Shown here one piece after another: positions 36,868 through 47,940 of a stretch of DNA of 64,000 nucleotides (the first letter of the stretch is position 1; each line of letters starts with the position of its first letter). The notes beneath the pieces were generated by a model. The model had not been told where the DNA came from. It made no database searches and worked only from the letters and a program-made list of their open reading frames with translations. The position numbers and the translations under genes are program-made. The DNA is from Berberis thunbergii (lineage: Eukaryota > Streptophyta > Magnoliopsida > Ranunculales > Berberidaceae), in assembly GCA_003290165.1 (NCBI GenBank), contig QNQO01000226.1, positions 558,001 through 622,000 of the forward strand, read 5' to 3'.

Positions 36868-39257
36868 TCTTACCTTTTAACATCATAATATCTTTTAACA
36901 ATTTTTCATCGAGAATGTCTTAGAGAAAAAGGTAAGAAGTTCATAAGGAATGTCTTCAATGTAGATATTTTACAATTTTTCTCTAACAGTTTCTGCAAAG
37001 ATCGGTGGAAGACCAGAAATGAACTTTCTCTTCCAAAAAGGATTATTGACATCAGCCTGAAACATAACCTTTTTAAGGAAGATGTCCTTATACCATCGAA
37101 AATGGCTTAAGGTAGGACATTTGTGAATCATCAAAAGATATTTGGATTTGTTTTGGAACTCACTAGGGTCTCCCATAAAATATTTCAAGATGCAAAAGAT
37201 TAGAGTATGAACCGAATCAAGTATATCTAATCCTTGATATGTTTTTATAGGATTACCTAATAAATCAATTTTAACTGAATTAAAAATTGATTGTTGTTCC
37301 TCTATTGTTAGGTAATTATCTCACCATCCTTTGAGTAATCCAGAAAAACCAACAATGATAAGAGAGGCAATAGTCCTATCATTTTTGCCTTCACTACGAT
37401 GAGTCGAAGCCATCATAACCATTTCCTGGGTTAACTCAATGATATTTTCTTCAGTTAAACCATCTATATTCCAAGTGTAGAGGTTACTGGTAGAAAAAGA
37501 TCCATAGACTTGAAGAGGTTTCTCTTCATATTGCATGTCAGGGAAAGATGGTCGTGGATAATAATTCCTAGTTGTAGGAAGTGGATTTTAATTTTTCCCA
37601 TAAGTTCTAGCATACTTAATGGGATTGACTTCATATTGCTGGCAGGTACTGTTAAAGATGTTTTATCGTGTAGCTGCTTTTGTAGTGGATGAACAGTGAA
37701 AGATGCTGTCGAGCTGACTACACCGAAAGTTTCTTGTTTTGTAGTGATGCTGGCAGATATGGATTCCTTGACAATATTTGATTCAGTTGTACGCCAAAAC
37801 TTTGAATTAGTTTTGATAACATTGATGCTAGGAAGATAGTCAGAAAAATACCAATCTAAAAATGATAAATTTTGTTTCATTTCTTTACAACAAGCATAAA
37901 ATTGTTTCTTCTAATTCATTTCTTTGTTCTTCAGTGGTTTGGGCATACAATTGTTCTCTTTTGTTGTGATTGTAAAGTTTTACAAATTCTTGTTTAATCC
38001 ATTCTTTGTCTAGGATAAACTCAGTTTGTAAAACATATAAATGAGGATGAGAGGGAGGAGGATCTTCCATTTCAGACAAAGTAGGTGACTCAGGATTGTA
38101 AATAGGTTGCGGGATCTGAGGAAATTGTGGGTTGTTTCTCAGATTAGCAAGATCAAGATGAGGAAGAACATCAGGAGGTGTCTGAGTCCTTGGGATGTGA
38201 GTGGGTGCTGTTTTGAAAAAAGATACTGATCTTCTTCCTGAGTCAGACAGTTTCAAACTTGTCTTTTTGGACTCGGAAGGTTCAGTGGGAACCTGCCAAG
38301 TGACTGGAAGGGTAATTTTATTCCGGTGAATTGTCTTTGGGACAATAACACTTGTTTTTTCTTTGTTTGCCTGGAAAAGGATAGTGTATCCTTTAGCAGA
38401 CTCCATTAAAGCCTTAGGGCTTAATTGAGTCTTCATGGCTTTGTAAGTGATTTATAGATCAAAGCCAAAGGTTTTGATCCAGGAAGCATATCATATCCAG
38501 ATGCCTGGATGTTGAGTGTCAGTGTCTCTAGGATATGTGGATCCGTAAGAGAAATTGAGTAATTGGGGTAACAATCAAAATAGATTGGACCCATTGCAAG
38601 GGTTGACTCTGCAATTCCTAAGAGCGAGTCATCGAACCTATTGTGCCGACAATCGCGAAGAGGAATCAAAGCACAGGTGCTAACCCTGCTCTTGTAAGGG
38701 GTTTGATCTCGATTTGAATCAATCCAATATGGATATATTTGTATTCATTACTTTGAAGGAATTCCAAAGTTTGATTTGAAAACAGTTGTTTTGATTACAT
38801 AGATCCATCGAAGGATATATTTTGTTCAACCATATCTATCAGATCTTCTGTTTTTTGAGAAAACATGGATTTGGAAACATTGTAAATATTTTTGTGAGTT
38901 TCTGGTATTGACCATTTTTGTAATTCTTTTGTACTTCCGAAATTCTACATTCCATATGATTCACATCATCTGGAATCTGTCTTTACCTAGAGCTAGAAGC
39001 TCGGGTAAATTTTGAAAACAAAGACATCTTTCAAATTCTTTTGGGGTTTAGAGATTGGGAACAATGTATCCGGACCACCTACAGCTGGAACACAAGTATG
39101 AGACCACCTAACCCGTAACCACTGCGCTCAACATGGCGGCTTACACATGGCTCTGAACGGCTGACCAACATGCTTTACAGGCTTACCAACGCTATCAACG
39201 ACTGACCAATGATACCTAGGACTCACCAACTATTTCCCTCCGAAGAAACTGAGACAT

Positions 39258-39270
39258 GGCTCTGATACCA
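39258..39270 (-). other. Viral primer-binding site 1 (tRNA-iMet)
   Basis: On the minus strand this reads TGGTATCAGAGCC, complementary to the initiator tRNA-Met 3' end, which primes reverse transcription in caulimovirids. It sits upstream of the leader of copy D. Confidence 0.85.
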
Positions 39271-39663
39271 ATTTCTTTCAACTGACACAATTTATCTTTC
39301 AACTATAGATTGAACTGAGACATGGCTTATAATTGATGACTAATCGATTATGCAGGTAGGAAATTGGCCATAAGATATTTGGATTTGTTCTTCAAAACAT
39401 GGCCCAGAAGATCAATAATGATGGAAGAATAAATTATGGAATTATTTTTGTAAGGAAATTCTGGGTATTGACCATTTAATTATGCTAGAACTTGGATTTG
39501 TATAAATCAATAAAACATGGCCCAGAAGGTCAATAATTGGTTTAACAAATCCAAGTTCTAGCCAGTAATCCATATGCCAATAAGCCATGGATTTGAAGAA
39601 CCAATAATGCAGGAAGAATAAATTATGCAGTTGAAGAATAAATTATGGCCAATTTCTACCCAT

Positions 39664-39676
39664 GGCTCTGATACCA
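39664..39676 (-). other. Second viral primer-binding site, joined to a polymerase fragment
   Basis: An identical TGGTATCAGAGCC lies about 400 bases further upstream on the minus strand. It is directly preceded by a short piece of the polymerase region (matches 32518-32545 in copy B), so it marks a recombination point at a shared 'gttgaaagata' motif. Confidence 0.75.
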
Positions 39677-39720
39677 ATGTATCTTTCAACTCATCTGGAA
39701 ATTTTTATCTTTCTAACTTA

Positions 39721-40096
39721 TCATCTCCATCCTCATAGAGATTCATTGATCAATCCAAAAGGATTTGCATATAGCAAAAAAAAAAAATACTTTACTTTAA
39801 TGGTTCATCATATTTTGTTATTTATATGAATTAGTTGGTTGATTCTTCAATTAACTTCTTTAATATGGAATGCTAAAAACGTGAGGAGCATTAAGTGGGT
39901 TAAAAATGATGGACTTTTGCAATTAAAAAGGTGGGTAGTGTTGGTTTGACGAAGACAAGTCTTATTACGTTTAGATGAAACAATTTTGGGTGAGATGAAA
40001 TTGGGTTTTGCGAGACTAATTTTTGGGGGTTTTGATGAGTTAGGGTTGTGATGTTGATGATGAACTTGATGAAAGGAATGTGAACTAATTGTCATC
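39721..40096. other. Unassigned sequence between the viral cluster and the Tat element
   Basis: No gene is recognised. The open frame on the minus strand (39847-40101) has no recognisable domain. Its last bases form part of the target site of the next element. Confidence 0.4.
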
Positions 40097-40101
40097 GGCA
40101 A

Positions 40102-40778
40102 TGATGTAGTCGAATCATGTTCTCCTTAACCTTGACTTGGACCTGCACAGGGAGCGCACTTGAGCCAAGGATCACCGCTGTGGTGGCCGATGGCACTCCG
40201 ATGCAAAAGTCGGACATCGCTCGAGAAAGGATTAAAGTTGTAAATTGGATTTTGTAGCGTACGTTTCTTTGTCAAAACTTTGTCTTATTTATAATGCGAG
40301 AGTCCTCGTTCAGCTAGACCTTTGGTGGCGTAGTTTAGGGAAAGAGATCTTCCTCGAGATCATTTCCTATTTGGCAGTCATCCATGTAAGAGAGTTTTCT
40401 TACACGACTTGTTCTTTAAGATTTGTGGGAGATGTTTCCCTTTTAGAGTGTTGTCTATATAAGAAAGTTTTCATGCATGACTTATACTCCGACATATGTT
40501 TCCTAGTCGAAACCAATGAGTTACTGGCCTGTCCGTCTTAGGTGATCCCCCGGATACTTTCCTGATTAGGATTTACTGGTATTCGGTTTTACCATGTGAC
40601 GTGTGGGCTTAATAGGGTGCTACAACTTGGATCCAACCTTCTGGATTCTGCTGAATTGGGCTTAATGTAGTCTGGGCCTATCTAGATTTGGTGGGTAGTG
40701 AGACCCACTTTACTCTGCTGACGAGATCATCATGACACGTGTACGGTGCAGATTAAAGAACAGCTTGGTGTATCATCA
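40102..40778 (-). repeat. LTR (3' in element orientation)
   Basis: 677 bp, bounded by TGATG...CATCA and aligned throughout with 47092-47761. Shared landmarks are 'gtggtggccgatggcactcc' and 'tcttatttataatgcgagag'. Confidence 0.9.
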
Positions 40779-41160
40779 GGTACTCCCCCCAAGTTGGTGG
40801 GATAGTTCATTGGTCCATCAAGTCATGTCGTAAAGGACTTGAGCGGTCATGATTGGCTTGAGTCTGAATCGTCTCCTCGAGCAATGTGCTTCATTAAATG
40901 GGCGGGCATCTACTCGAGAAAAGGTGGGAATTTCGTTTACTATATAAATCCCCTTCTCTGTAGAGTTCATTTTCTTTACTCTTCAATCTTGGAGACTCTG
41001 TTTTGTCATTTTAATTTTTGTGCTTTTGGTTTTATCCAACTTCCGTGATCGAAAGTTTGTACGTTCCTCAATAGAGGACCATAATCAACTTTCTGATGAA
41101 CTGTTTGCTAAGGGTTGTAAGTTTTTTGAGGAGAGGTCACTGTTTTAGTCGAATTTGGAA

Positions 41161-43669
41161 AGCCTCTGCGTGACATATGGGATCCATGATGATTAGGTGT
41201 TGTTCACATTGGGCGTCGGTCAGACACCATTGTCTCCTCCTAAGGGATTTATCTGCTTGCATCGAGGTATGCTCCAATCGGGTATTCATTTTCCTGCTAT
41301 CAAAGAAATTTGGAGCTTCTTGACTTACCTTGGCATTGCGCTCACTCAACCAGTGTCGAACAGGTATAAGACGATGATCATCATACTGATTAGGGCGAAA
41401 GATGTCGGTGTCCTAGTGTCTCCGAGGGTGATTTAGATGTTTAGTTCTTCTCGGATAAACGAGCATGTTGTGTGCATTGACATCACTGGGTTGTTTCCGC
41501 AATCTGCCTGACAACTTCAAGTTCTGGCAGAAATATTGTTTCATAGCTCTTGCGGACTTGAAGTATTTTGAGTTTGTTGGTCATCCGATTGAGCGAGAGT
41601 TCTATCAAATGAGTAAGTTTAGTTCTATTCTTGATTCTGTCAGCATTAATTACATATTGAATTGTTACCTATACTTCTTGTAGGGAGGTTTCCAACTACT
41701 CTTCTTTCTTCTGAAGAGGAAGTATCCATGAAGAAATTTCGTGACATGCCTCGGATGCGGATAGAGGATGTTGTTCAGTCTTTTAACATCAAGTGCAACG
41801 GACTGTGGGCCCAAATGCACGAGGCTCCCATTCTTTTAAGAATTTCAAAGTCGAAATCCGAAAGCTAGCCCTCTTCAAAGAAGATGAATCTTCTAAAAGT
41901 TAAGATTATAAGCCCATCAAGGACGGCGGACTTGAATGAAGTGTTTTCTTTTAATACACGTTCTAAGATGCCTTATGTTGTCACCAAGCCCGCTAGTGAG
42001 CTGTTGTCCCTTTCAAAGGGATGCCAAACTGTGGGACAAGTTCTTGATTCATCCACTGGAACGAAAGTTGTGTACGCGGGGCAGAATGCTCAAGCAAGGG
42101 CCCCTATTTCTTTTCCCAACTTGGAGAAGGAATATCAGCAGATAGTGGGAGTCAAAGATGTAACAAAGTTAAGCACCGACCAAGCGAAGGTTATGAGAAA
42201 CTTGTTGCTGCAAGCGGGATTGGCAGCTTCATCCGACGCAGGTTTGACTCGTCCTTTCTCATTGAAGGACTTTAAGTTCAACCCCTTATTGGATCACGAG
42301 TCCCCCCAGCTTGGTGAGAAGTCGTCTGATAGTCGCCCCTACAACGAGAAGTATCCTTTGCGTCGCCCGTATTGTCCTTCGTCCCGATCTCGACCCAATA
42401 TTGAGGTGGCAACAGGTCCAAGAGAACTCTTTTCCTTCTTCCCTGTTTATAGCTTTCAAGTTGGTTTTTGTGAGAAAGAACCGATCGTTGAGGGCAAGCG
42501 AAAGCGGTGAATGAGGCCCTGATATAGTGAAGACAGCGAAGGGCAGTGCTAGAGTGATTTTGGTCCCTGAAGACCTCCATCCAGATGCATGGATCAGTTT
42601 GTTTGCTCTGGATGTGTTGAAGATGAACAATCAGGCCTGGCACCAGGAGGTTGATATTTCTTATGCCTCAAATAAGCATATCAGTAGGTGGAATTATAGG
42701 CTGGCAAATTGTATCCCGGTGCCAATAGATGATACGCTAGGAGAGTGTATGGACAAGGGGCAGAAATATCTCGTCCTTGGGATGTCATATCTAAACCAAT
42801 TCGTCGTCGCTGGGACGGGGGTTGAGGCTCCTCATGAAAGGGAGTATACCATAGAGCGAGTGTTTGCACACCTGCAGAAGTCATACTCTAATGCTCTCCG
42901 TGAGATTGAATCGTTGAAAAAGCAACTTAAAGAATGGAGGTCTGCTTAATCAGCTGTTGATCAGAAGGTGTGAACGACAAGGTAGAAGGCTCAAAGGATT
43001 CGCTTAGAAACGCTTGAGTCCGAGCTGGCTGAAACAATGTCCACGAGGGACGGGTTTAAGGAAGAACTGAACCTTGTCCGTCGTGACTTACATTCTGCTC
43101 AGGAGGTTGCAGCCAAGGTGTAGTATGAGATGCAAGCTCTGAATGTTGAGAAGGCCACAAATAAATCCAAGTGGACTGCCCAATGTCAGCAGCTAGAGGC
43201 CGACGTTGACTCATGCCGAGAGTGTGTGGATAGTAGAAGAGCAACTTATTCTAGTGCAACATGAATTAAGTGATGTGAACAACTTGAGTGCCAAGCAATC
43301 CAGAACTGATATGATGTCGGGCAGATTGGAACAGCTGGAACAAGATTTTGCTGAGTCTGGGTGCGCAAGGAAAATTTTTTGAAGACTCAAGGCACGTTCG
43401 AGTTCAGCAGAGTTGTGCATGGGGGACTAAAGCTGTTGCAACTGATGAGGGAGGAGCATCCCGAATGGGACCTCTCTCACTACAAAGAGTTATCTTACGC
43501 GGAATTTGGGGAAGCTTCCGACCAATCAGAGGAAGAAGGTGATCAATCTGAAAAACAACACGCTAAAGGCCAGAGCGTCCGAGTGGCAGAGCATGCGGAC
43601 ACATCCCTTACTTCCTCACCTACCAAATCATGTTCTGTTGTATCTGAACCTCCTCTTAATGATGAGTGA
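41161..43669 (+). pseudogene. Antisense ORF of the Tat element (gypsy-type transposase domain), broken
   Basis: Plus-strand fragments in several frames line up as one former protein. At 41197-41400 the stretch PPKGFICLHRGMLQSGIHFP followed by a 'LTYLGIALTQ' block matches the 'putative gypsy type transposon' domain (Pfam Transposase_28) of plant elements. Downstream pieces (41465-41683, 41884-42510, 42527-42949, 43361-43669) include a probable coiled coil (YSNALREIESLKKQLKEW). At least four stops or frameshifts break it. It runs opposite to gag-protease, as in Tat-lineage elements. Its function is not established. Confidence 0.7.
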
Positions 43670-44059
43670 ACTTTGTACTCTTGGTTTATAAATGAGAAAT
43701 AACATGTTAAACATTTTGTACTTATGTGTTTCTGGACTTTCCCTGCTAGCTTTTTTCTGCTTTGTTTTATTGCGCTACTAGTTTTTAGACAAGAGGTTGT
43801 ACTAAGTCGGGAAGTCGTATAATTGATCTGCATCTTTGAAATATGCCGTGTACTCCACCATATGTGGGTCGGGCTGTGGATTGGACCAATAGTTATTGTT
43901 GTTATCATAAGTGAACTGGTCAAACGGTGGTCATGCATGCATATTATTGTAATTAACCGAACGATTGTCCTTGTGAGATGTCTGGGTTGAGCTTCCTGGG
44001 CTTTCAACCCGTTACTAGCAGACCAAGCTGTAAGGGGGACCAGAAGTTGCTTTCATCAG

Positions 44060-44880
44060 TTATAACTAACTAAACCTTGATCGAGTTCGTCGATCATTGT
44101 GTGTAGTTGGACGATGATCCCTGGCAAGCCATCGTCATCAGGCTTCGTGAGCACTGACTAGACTCCCACTTTTTAACCCATCGTCATCCGCGCTCGGCGG
44201 ACTAGAATTAGAGTGATAGGGTTCGGCGATCATTGTTTGCACCTGGACGAAAAACCTTGGCAAGCCATCATCATCATGCTACATGAGCAATGACTAGACT
44301 CCCACTTTCTAAGCCATCGTAATCCATACTCGGCGAACTAGGATTAGAGCAATAGGGTTCGGCGATCATTGTCTACAGTTGGACAATGGTCTCTGGCAAG
44401 CCATCATCATCAGGCTGCATGACCACTGACTAGGCTCCCACTTTCTAACTAAACTATCGTCATCAGTAGCCTACTGACTAAACTTTGGTTGGGTTTGGCG
44501 ATCATCGTCTACGAAAGAACGATGAGCCCTGACAAGCCATTGTAATCAGACGTCGAAAGCGCTGACTAGACTCCCACTTTCTAAGTTGTCGTCATCTACT
44601 TTTAGCGGACTAGGATTAGAGCGGACCAGAAGCTATCATAATCAGTCGTCACTGACTAAGCTTTGGTTAGGTTTGGTGACAATTATCCGTAATTGGAAAA
44701 TAGTTCCTGGGGAGCCATCTCGATCAGGCATTAGAACGCTGACTAAGCCGTTACTCTCTATGTCGTTGTCATCCATTTTTGGCGGACTAGGTGTTAAAGC
44801 GAACTAAAAGCTATTGTCATTGGTCAAAACCGACTAAGCTTTGGTTAGGTTAGACGACCATTATCTATATTACTTAGCTT
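44060..44880. repeat. Tandem repeat array, about six units of 135-180 bp
   Basis: The phrase 'ggc(g/a)atcattgt...gttggac(g/a)atg...tggcaagccatc(g/a)tcatca...ctgactagactcccacttt' recurs at about 44094, 44228, 44363, 44500, 44680 and 44855. The first three to four units are spaced about 135 bp and later ones are longer and more diverged. It lies in the non-coding part of the Tat element, where such arrays are typical. Confidence 0.85.
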
Positions 44881-45066
44881 TGTGAATGAATGGATGGTGT
44901 TTCCAATACTTGATTCTGGCTCGTCGGAGAGCTGAGCCTTAATTGTCGGAGCTTTGTCCCTATCTGTGCGAGGTGATTCTCTCCCCAAATGCGTGCCCGT
45001 CATTTGATATGTCTGTCCTGCAGGGTCGAGCTGTAACTGCTTGCAATCTAGCTGCTTCAGCGCTGC

Positions 45067-47030
45067 TTAGTGGCAGTCTCTCACTGAAGGTTGATCTCCA
45101 TGAATAGTTCTTTGGGCTTGGTTGGTTGTGTACTTGATGCATTGGTGCAAAGTAGAAACTATTGCTTCCATATGGTGAAGCCAAAGCCTCCCTAGGGTGA
45201 TGTTGTAGGCAGATGAAGCATCGACCACGATGAACTCCTGAACAAGGTATTTCCGTAATTGTGGTTCTCCTGCCACTACCATTAAGTTGATCCTCTCAAT
45301 AGGGCAGCATCTTTTTCCACTGAACCCGACCATGAGATGGTTGGCGGGTGTTAAGTCTGCCGTTTTGAGTTGCATGTTGCGGACAACGTTAAGAAACATG
45401 ACGTTTAACGAGTTTCATGTGTCCTCCAAGGCCTTTTTCACTTCCCATTTTGAAATGAGGACCGAGATGACCAAAGCGTCATTGTGAGGAGAATGAATGA
45501 TCTGAAGGTCCTAACCCGTGAACGTCAGCAGTGGGATGGGGCCTTGAATATGTGCATAATGTACTTATTTGTCTTCGCAGGTGGGTTGCATTTGCATTTC
45601 GAGAAGCGTCCTATTGCGAGACCTGTTTGATTGTTTGCCTTCAGAGCCGATTCCATAAAGCACGGATGTGATGCCAGGAGTTTCTTTCTCTATCTCCTTA
45701 ACATAATCTTCCCTTTCCTTTGCCCGATCCTGCCTTTTGCCCCGGCTCAGGATTTCCTTGAGCTTCCATTCGGGATCCAATACTCTGTCTCGCTCCTGAG
45801 GCTCTTGCAGTTCTCAGTGTTGTGGCCACCTTCCTTGTGAAAGGAGCAGTATTTATAGTTATCGCGTCGGGATGTGCCTCTTCGCTATTTTGCAAACCAC
45901 TTTACTCTTACCAATTCTTGACAGATGATAGGACGTCGGACAAAATGGAGTTTAGGGGAGTGACGGATTTAGCATCAACGTAGTTGGAGGCCTTATCTTA
46001 CCTTGCACGGCCATAGTCGAGATTGCTATTATTGTGTTTCCTCTTTTTGTCGTCGTCATCCTGTTTCTTCCCCTCATTTTTGTCTCTGGATGCAGATTGT
46101 TTCTTTTCGGACTCCGCCTCCTTAGCAGCTGCATCTCATCGAGAATGATGTGTTTCTGAGCATTTTTCAATAAGTCCGCCATATCGGTTGGAAAATTTAG
46201 AGTAAGGAAATCATAGAACTTGCCTCTTCTCAGACCTGAGGAGAAGGTTGTGATCGCAATGTTGCTACAGTAGTCGTCGATGAGAGTCAACTCATCCTTA
46301 AAGCCTGTAAAGTATTCCTATCACGTTTCGCTAGGCTTCTGTCTGAGGGTGAGCAAATAATGTGGGTCCTTCTTGATTCGCAGGTTGCCAACAAAGCGTG
46401 TAAGGAGCACTTTGCTAGTGTTTAGAATGAGTCAATGGACCTTGGAGGGAGGTTGTGAAACCAGGTCAGCGCTGACTTTTTCAGGCTAGAAGTGGCGCAA
46501 GTGATCAGACGGGTCTGTCGTCACGTCATAGAACTCCAACTTTGGCGGAGTGAATTTATTTGACAAAGGCCCGTTCATGATATGATCCATGAATGGCGAG
46601 AGAGTGAAGTTGAACAACATGTCAGGATTGGTGGCCCTCGGCCAGATAGGGTTTTGGGAGACCTATATGTCAGCCCTAGACATTGGGTCTCCGCTTTTGG
46701 TCCACTGAGAGTCTATAGAGCAGTGCGACTCTCCTAAACGTACTCCCTTGTCGAGGATGGGGCTATTCGCTGCTCCCATTCTCCTTTTGCGGGTGAAGGT
46801 TTCTTCTGGGGGAGCATCTCCGGCACTAATGCAATCTGTTGCATCTGGGTTGACAATAGATCCACCCTTGGGTTCGCCGCTACTGCCACCAGTGCGGGGG
46901 TCTGATTTTGTTCCTCCCGCTGTGCCAGATTCGTCAAAATTGGTGGCGCTCTCGCAGAATGAGCGTTCGAGGGCTCAAGGATGTCTCCATTTTTTGCGAG
47001 ATCTCATGGTCACCATATCTCTGTACTGTT
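45067..47030 (-). pseudogene. gag-protease of the Tat element, broken
   Basis: On the minus strand the Gln/Pro-rich N-terminal part (46937-46734) is followed by a Retrotrans_gag-type block (46290-46100: SGLRRGKFYDFL, then ADLLKNAQKHI), an Arg/Lys-rich nucleic-acid-binding stretch, and a protease region (45399-45067: GEPQLRKYLVQEFIVVDASS, then YNITLGRLWLH), which is the C-terminal half of a retropepsin-like fold. Stops and frameshifts separate the pieces. Pol sequence does not follow; the tandem array does. Confidence 0.75.
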
Positions 47031-47091
47031 AGGTAGGGTGATATCACTATTTTTCAAGAAACTTCGTCGTTCCCCACGAATGCCGCCAAAC

Positions 47092-47761
47092 TGATGTAGT
47101 CGAATCCTGCTCTCCTTGACCCGGACCTACATAGGGAACACATGTGAGCTAAGGACCACCGTTGTGGTGGCCGATGGCACTCCGCTGCTAAAGTTAGACA
47201 AAGCTCAAGAAATGCTTAAAGTTGTAAATTGGGTTCTGTAGTGTCCCTTTCTTCGTCAAACTTGTGTCTTATTTATAATGCGAGAGTCCTTGTTCGGCTA
47301 GGCATTTGGTGACGTAGTTTAGGAAAAGAAATCTTGCTGAAGATCATTTCCTATTTGGGAGTTGTCCATGTAGGAGAGTTTCCCTACACGACTTGTGCTC
47401 CTAGATTTGCGGGAGAGATTTCCCTTTTAGAATGTTGTCTATGCAAGGAAGTTTATATGCCCGACTTATACTCTGATGTATGTTTCCTAGTCGGAACCAG
47501 TGTGTTATAGGCCTGCCCGTCTTAGGTGATCCCTCAGAATTTGCCTGATTAGGGCTTACGGGTACTGGGCTTTGCCATGTGATGTGTGGGCTTAATAGGG
47601 TGCTGCAATTTGGATCCAACCTTATGGATTTTGCCGAATTTGGCTTAATGCTGCCTGAGCCTTGCTAGATTTGGTGGGCAATCAGGCCCGCTTTGCTTTG
47701 CTGACAAGATCATCATGACACGCGTACGGTGCAAATTAAAGGACGGTTTAGTGTATCATAA
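47092..47761 (-). repeat. LTR (5' in element orientation)
   Basis: 670 bp. It starts TGATGTAGTCGAATC and ends TGTATCATAA, the last bases mutated from CATCA. It is followed directly by the GGCAA target duplication. Confidence 0.9.
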
Positions 47762-47844
47762 GGCAACATGCACATTTACTTTCCTTCAAGTTCGCATTCC
47801 ATGTTTACATGGGGAGCACAAAACTGTTATCAAAACTAAACACG

Positions 47845-47940
47845 AGGGAGATAATTTACCTACACTTATCCGTATCCGACCACGCAGTGAGTTCGGCGCT
47901 GGTACCAGAAGAAAATGAGCACAAAAACTAGTATAATACA
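47845..47940 (+). pseudogene. Reverse transcriptase/RNase H-linker fragment of the second Tat element
   Basis: The frame reads IIYLHLSVSDHAVSSALVPE before a stop, the usual block where reverse transcriptase passes into RNase H in gypsy pol. The reading resumes at 55093 on the far side of the nested insertions with INKMLLDAENNYPDLEKLA. Confidence 0.75.

Larger units (their letters stand above)
36868..39720 (-). mobile_element. Endogenous pararetrovirus copy D (minus strand) with leader, primer sites and intergenic region
   Basis: Copy D faces copy C tail to tail. On the minus strand from 39720 it has intergenic sequence with two primer-binding sites, leader (about 39255-39028), movement-protein start at 39027, movement protein with frame breaks to about 38280, spacer and coat-protein start to 37757, an ORF2 fragment (about 37755-37640), and a second coat-protein piece to about 36925. 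The first 55 bases (36868-36922) do not match the other copies and look like filler at the inversion point. Confidence 0.85.
40102..47761 (-). mobile_element. Tat-type Ty3/gypsy retrotransposon, complete ends, pol lost
   Basis: LTRs at 40102-40778 (677 bp) and 47092-47761 (670 bp) begin TGATGTAGTCGAAT; the left one ends TGTATCATCA. The target duplication is GGCAA (40097-40101; 47762-47766). Sense orientation is minus: after the 47-kb LTR, the minus strand reads GTTTGGCGGCATTCGTGGGG, resembling the primer-site region of this lineage, then gag and protease. The other strand carries an antisense ORF with a 'gypsy-type transposase' domain, and a tandem-repeat array lies between them. Both features are known from the Tat lineage. 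No reverse transcriptase, RNase H or integrase remains, so it was either mobilised in trans or deleted after insertion. The LTRs differ at many sites. Confidence 0.9.

Noticed and set aside
24375..39720. LTR retrotransposon instead of a pararetrovirus
   Set aside because: No LTRs and no integrase; a movement-protein region precedes the coat region and a separate ORF follows RNase H.
39847..40101. Minus-strand 84-codon gene
   Set aside because: No domain, unusual composition and its end coincides with the Tat target site; no support beyond an open frame.
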